Below are positions 45,548-48,085 of a stretch of DNA of 48,085 bases, one piece after another. Source of the DNA: Amycolatopsis orientalis DSM 43388 (GTDB lineage Bacteria; Actinomycetota; Actinomycetes; Mycobacteriales; Pseudonocardiaceae). The stretch lies in NCBI RefSeq assembly GCF_000411975.1, contig NZ_ASXG01000064.1:1-48085 (forward strand). Reading direction: 5' to 3'. Within the stretch, counting starts at the first letter, position 1; each line of letters opens with the position of its first letter. The notes under the pieces are model-generated. The model was not told the DNA's origin. It ran no database searches and worked only from the letters and a program-made list of their open reading frames with translations. A program made the translations under genes and the position numbers.

Positions 45548-47122
45548 TCAGCGGGCTTTGGCGGCGGCTTCGCGGCAGCCGGGCAGGTCGGCCGCGCGCA
45601 ACGTCGCGCCGACGGCGGCGAGGGCGGCCGAGTTCATCGACAGGCTGGTCACGCCGAGCCCGGCCAGCACCGGGGCCAGTCCCGGGTCGGCGGCGGCTTC
45701 CCCGCACACGCCGACCGGTTTCCCGGCGGCGGCCCCGGCTTCGGCGACCATGCCGACGAGGCGCAGCAACGCGGTCTGGCTCGGGTCGTTGAGCGCGGCG
45801 ACCGCGCCGAGCTGCCGGTCGGCGGCGAAGACGTACTGCGCCAGATCGTTGGTGCCCAGCGAGACGAAGTCGACCTCGGCGAGGATTTCCTTGGCGCACA
45901 ACGCCGCCGCCGGGACCTCGATCATCACGCCGGCCCGGGCGATCCCCGCCGCCCGCGCGCGTTCGGCGAACCAGCGGGCCTCGGCGGCGGCCGCGATCAT
46001 CGGGGCCATCACAGAAAGCTCGACCCCGGTGTCGGCGGCGGCCCCGGCGATCGCGGTCAGCTGCCGGTCGAGCAGCTCCGGCCGGTCGAACGCGACGCGG
46101 ACCCCGCGCACGCCCAGTGCCGGATTCGGTTCGTCGCCCATGTCCAGGAACGCCAGCGGTTTGTCCGAGCCGGCGTCGAGCGTCCGGACGATGACCGGCT
46201 TCCCGGCGAACGGCGCCAGCACCGCCGCGTAGGCCTCGCGCTGTGCGTCCACGGAAGGTTCTTCCGACGCGGCGAGGTAGCAGAATTCCGTGCGGAACAA
46301 GCCGATTCCCTCCGCGCCCGCTTCCGCGGCGGCGCGGGCGTCCGCCGCGGAACCGACGTTCGCGAGGAGCTTCACCGGATGTCCGTCGGCGAGTGCGCCG
46401 ATGCCGTCCCATTCCGCGCGCGGCTTCCGGCTCGCGGCGCGCACGCTGTCGTCGGACGGCGAAACCGTTCCGGCGGCGCCGTCGACGGCCAGGCCCGGAC
46501 TGTCCACGGCGAGCACTCCGGAGCACGCGACCACGGCGGGAATTCCCAGCGCCCGCGCGAGAATCGCGGTGTGGCTGGTCGGTCCGCCCTCCTCGGTCAC
46601 CAGCGCGAGGACCAGTTCCGGGTCGAGACCGGCGGTGTCGGCCGGGGCGAGGTCGCGGGCCACGAGCACGCTCGGCGCCGTCAGTTCGGGCACGCCCGGC
46701 GGGGTCACCCCGAGCAGGTCGGCCACGATCCGGTCCCGCACGTCGGCGACGTCGCGGGCGCGCTCGGCCAGATACCCGCCCGCGGCTTCGAGCGCCGCCA
46801 TGAACTTCGCGGCCGCCTCCCAGACCGCGCGCGGAGCGGGCAGCGACTGCTCGCGGACGAGCTGTTCGGCGGACGAGAGCAACGCTGGATCCGCCGCCAT
46901 CGCCGCGGTCGTCTCCACGACCGACCGGGCATCACCGGACACAGAACGGGCACGATCGGACAACCGGGCAGCGACCCGGGCGGCGGCCGGCGCGATCCGG
47001 CCCGCCTCCTGCGCCAGATCCGCGGGCACTGGCTGATCCTCGGGTTTCCGCAGGTCAGTGGCCACGACGACGCGCGGGCCCTGTGCTTGGCCGGGGCTGA
47101 CTCCGACTCCGGACAACGACAT
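45548..47122 (-). CDS. ptsI: PTS enzyme I (phosphoenolpyruvate-protein phosphotransferase)
   Basis: Transfers phosphate from PEP to HPr, starting the sugar phosphotransferase cascade. The 524 residues include the phosphorylated His184 in GGPTSHTAILAR, and PEP-binding motifs LFRTEFCYL, FVSLGTNDLAQY and the C-terminal Cys in GVCGEAAADP. The N-terminus resembles the actinobacterial short form. A ggaggt site precedes the ATG. It is divergent from the DeoR gene, with the fructose operon expected downstream of that regulator. Confidence 0.95.
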   Translation of the reverse strand: MSLSGVGVSPGQAQGPRVVVATDLRKPEDQPVPADLAQEAGRIAPAAARVAARLSDRARSVSGDARSVVETTAAMAADPALLSSAEQLVREQSLPAPRAVWEAAAKFMAALEAAGGYLAERARDVADVRDRIVADLLGVTPPGVPELTAPSVLVARDLAPADTAGLDPELVLALVTEEGGPTSHTAILARALGIPAVVACSGVLAVDSPGLAVDGAAGTVSPSDDSVRAASRKPRAEWDGIGALADGHPVKLLANVGSAADARAAAEAGAEGIGLFRTEFCYLAASEEPSVDAQREAYAAVLAPFAGKPVIVRTLDAGSDKPLAFLDMGDEPNPALGVRGVRVAFDRPELLDRQLTAIAGAAADTGVELSVMAPMIAAAAEARWFAERARAAGIARAGVMIEVPAAALCAKEILAEVDFVSLGTNDLAQYVFAADRQLGAVAALNDPSQTALLRLVGMVAEAGAAAGKPVGVCGEAAADPGLAPVLAGLGVTSLSMNSAALAAVGATLRAADLPGCREAAAKAR

Positions 47123-47161
47123 GGCGAGACCTCCGGGAGCAAAGGATCTTGTAACTGGGGA

Positions 47162-47205
47162 TTGACAGTACGGTAACAACGGGCACAATCAAATGACAAC
47201 GGGCA
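47162..47205. promoter_or_regulatory. Divergent ptsI/deoR promoters with direct-repeat operator
   Basis: acaacgggca occurs at 47176-47185 and again at 47196-47205, a 20-base period (about two helical turns). TTGACA (47162-47167), 17 bases and acaatc (47185-47190) form the forward promoter; on the minus strand ttgatt, 16 bases and tactgt fit a ptsI promoter. The repeats overlap both and are a natural DeoR-type (fructose) operator. Confidence 0.55.
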
Positions 47206-47225
47206 AACAGCGGAGAGGAACGGGC

Positions 47226-47987
47226 ATGTACGCCGCCGAACGGCATCAGCTCCTCGCACAGCGGGCACGCCGCGACGGACGGGTCGACGTGGGCGACCTC
47301 GCCGCCGAACTGGGCGTCGCGCCCGAGACCATCCGCCGCGACCTGGGCGTTCTCGAACGCCAGGGAGTCGTCCGCCGGGTCTACGGCGGCGCGGTCGCGG
47401 TGGACCGGCTTGACTTCGAGCCCGAGGTCGCCCAGCGCGACCAGACCAACGCCGCGGAAAAGGACGCGATCGCTCGCGCCGCGCTCGACCAGGTCCCCGA
47501 CCGAGGTTCGGTGCTCCTCGACGCGGGCACCACGACCAGCCGCCTCGCGACGCTGCTCCCGTCCGATCGCGACCTGACGGTCATCACGAACTCGATTTCG
47601 ATCGCGTCGATCCTGGCCACCCGCCCGGGAATCACGCTCCAGATCCTCGGCGGCCGGGTCCGCGGAACGACGCTCGCCACGGTCGGCTCCGCGTCGCTGC
47701 ACGCGCTGGAGGGACTGCTCGCCGACGTCGCTTTCCTTGGCGCGAACGGGTTTTCCGCCGAACACGGCTGCACGACGCCGGACCTCGAAGAGGCCGCGGT
47801 GAAATCCGCCCTCGTCACCGCCGCTCGCCGCCGGGTCCTGCTCGCCGACCACAGCAAGTACGGCGCGGACCAGCTCAGCCGCTTCGCCCGGCTGTCGGAG
47901 ATCGACGTGCTGATCACCGACGGCGGGATCGACGCCGGTGCGGTCGCGGAGTTGGAAGAGGCGGGTCCGGAGGTGGTGCTCGCATGA
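47226..47987 (+). CDS. DeoR family regulator, fructose-operon type
   Basis: A 253-residue regulator: N-terminal winged helix-turn-helix (VDVGDLAAELGVAPETIRRDLGVLE, about 20-45) and a sugar-phosphate-sensing domain (LLDAGTTTSRLATLLP, ITNSISIASIL, DHSKYG). It probably senses fructose 1-phosphate. Its stop overlaps the ATG of a probable 1-phosphofructokinase gene (ATGA), and it diverges from ptsI, the usual fructose-PTS arrangement of actinomycetes. Confidence 0.92.
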   Translation: MYAAERHQLLAQRARRDGRVDVGDLAAELGVAPETIRRDLGVLERQGVVRRVYGGAVAVDRLDFEPEVAQRDQTNAAEKDAIARAALDQVPDRGSVLLDAGTTTSRLATLLPSDRDLTVITNSISIASILATRPGITLQILGGRVRGTTLATVGSASLHALEGLLADVAFLGANGFSAEHGCTTPDLEEAAVKSALVTAARRRVLLADHSKYGADQLSRFARLSEIDVLITDGGIDAGAVAELEEAGPEVVLA

Positions 47988-48085
47988 TCGGCACTGTCAC
48001 GCCGAACGCGGGGTTTGGCTCGCGCTGCCTGGCTCAGTCGGCCCGGGATGGACGCTGGTGCGGTCGCGGAGTTGGAAGAGGCGGG
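47984..48085 (+). CDS. fruK: Probable fruK fragment (truncated, scrambled)
   Basis: The frame starts ATG at 47984, overlapping the deoR stop, and its first eight residues, MIGTVTPN, match the N-terminus of 1-phosphofructokinase. Immediately after, the frame stops resembling the family. The final bases 48044-48085 repeat 47924-47965 of deoR with two mismatches, exactly 120 bases apart. The real fruK is therefore either interrupted here or the end of this sequence is misassembled. Function as 1-phosphofructokinase is only inferred from the first codons and position. Confidence 0.4.
   Translation, partial: MIGTVTPNAGFGSRCLAQSARDGRWCGRGVGRGG

Overview
The window is high-GC DNA, mostly packed genes with GTG/ATG starts and many 4-base stop/start overlaps. 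Gene content and order point to an actinomycete of the Pseudonocardiaceae, most likely Amycolatopsis-like (inference). The strongest evidence is a block from about 4.1 to 19.6 kb that follows the order of Mycobacterium tuberculosis Rv1329c-Rv1341: dinG, pncB, clpS, DUF2017, P1 peptidase, mec, cysO, cysM, rhomboid, murI, Rv1339-like phosphodiesterase, rph, rdgB. Extra genes (bioY, a secreted protein, pncA, a TetR/MFS pair) are interleaved.

Layout. 0.5-3.0 kb: serB, a PTH2-type peptidyl-tRNA hydrolase and an OsmC protein. 3.0-3.7 kb: repeat-bearing DNA with no convincing gene. 3.7-19.6 kb: the conserved housekeeping block for DNA repair, NAD salvage, ClpS, CysO-dependent cysteine synthesis, cell-wall D-glutamate, RNA processing and nucleotide-pool cleaning. 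19.7-22.1 kb: an OmpR-type two-component system. 22.1-31.7 kb: accessory genes, namely a broken AraC regulator, two DHFR-fold proteins, bcp, a lipoprotein, LysR/metallo-hydrolase, TetR/flavin monooxygenase, an ArsR-SRPBCC fusion, SDR/MerR and an anchored exported protein. 31.8-32.2 kb: an unusual tRNA with anticodon UAG and a DUF3618 gene. 32.2-32.8 kb: a degenerate tandem-repeat field. 33.6-35.7 kb: TetR and a Baeyer-Villiger-type monooxygenase, followed by three near-identical hairpins. 36.1-42.6 kb: a reverse-strand run of an HTH regulator, an LCP cell-wall ligase, a three-part membrane protein joining phospholipase A2 to an acyltransferase-3 domain, and a diguanylate cyclase. 42.8-43.0 kb: a tandem array of hexapeptide mini-ORFs. 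43.1-45.5 kb: MFS transporter and SDR. 45.5 kb to the end: PTS enzyme I (ptsI), a divergent DeoR regulator and the first codons of a probable fruK, where the sequence breaks down.

The most unusual element is the mini-ORF array at 42840-43009. Three units about 75 bp apart each carry a Shine-Dalgarno sequence and a seven-codon frame for Met-Arg-Asp-Arg-Glu-Ala-stop, and all differences between copies are synonymous. Other points are the class-I-shaped tRNA with a UAG anticodon, the PLA2-acyltransferase fusion, CysO with two residues after its diglycine beside its JAMM protease, a recurring family of intergenic hairpins, and a repeated leaderless-promoter signature.
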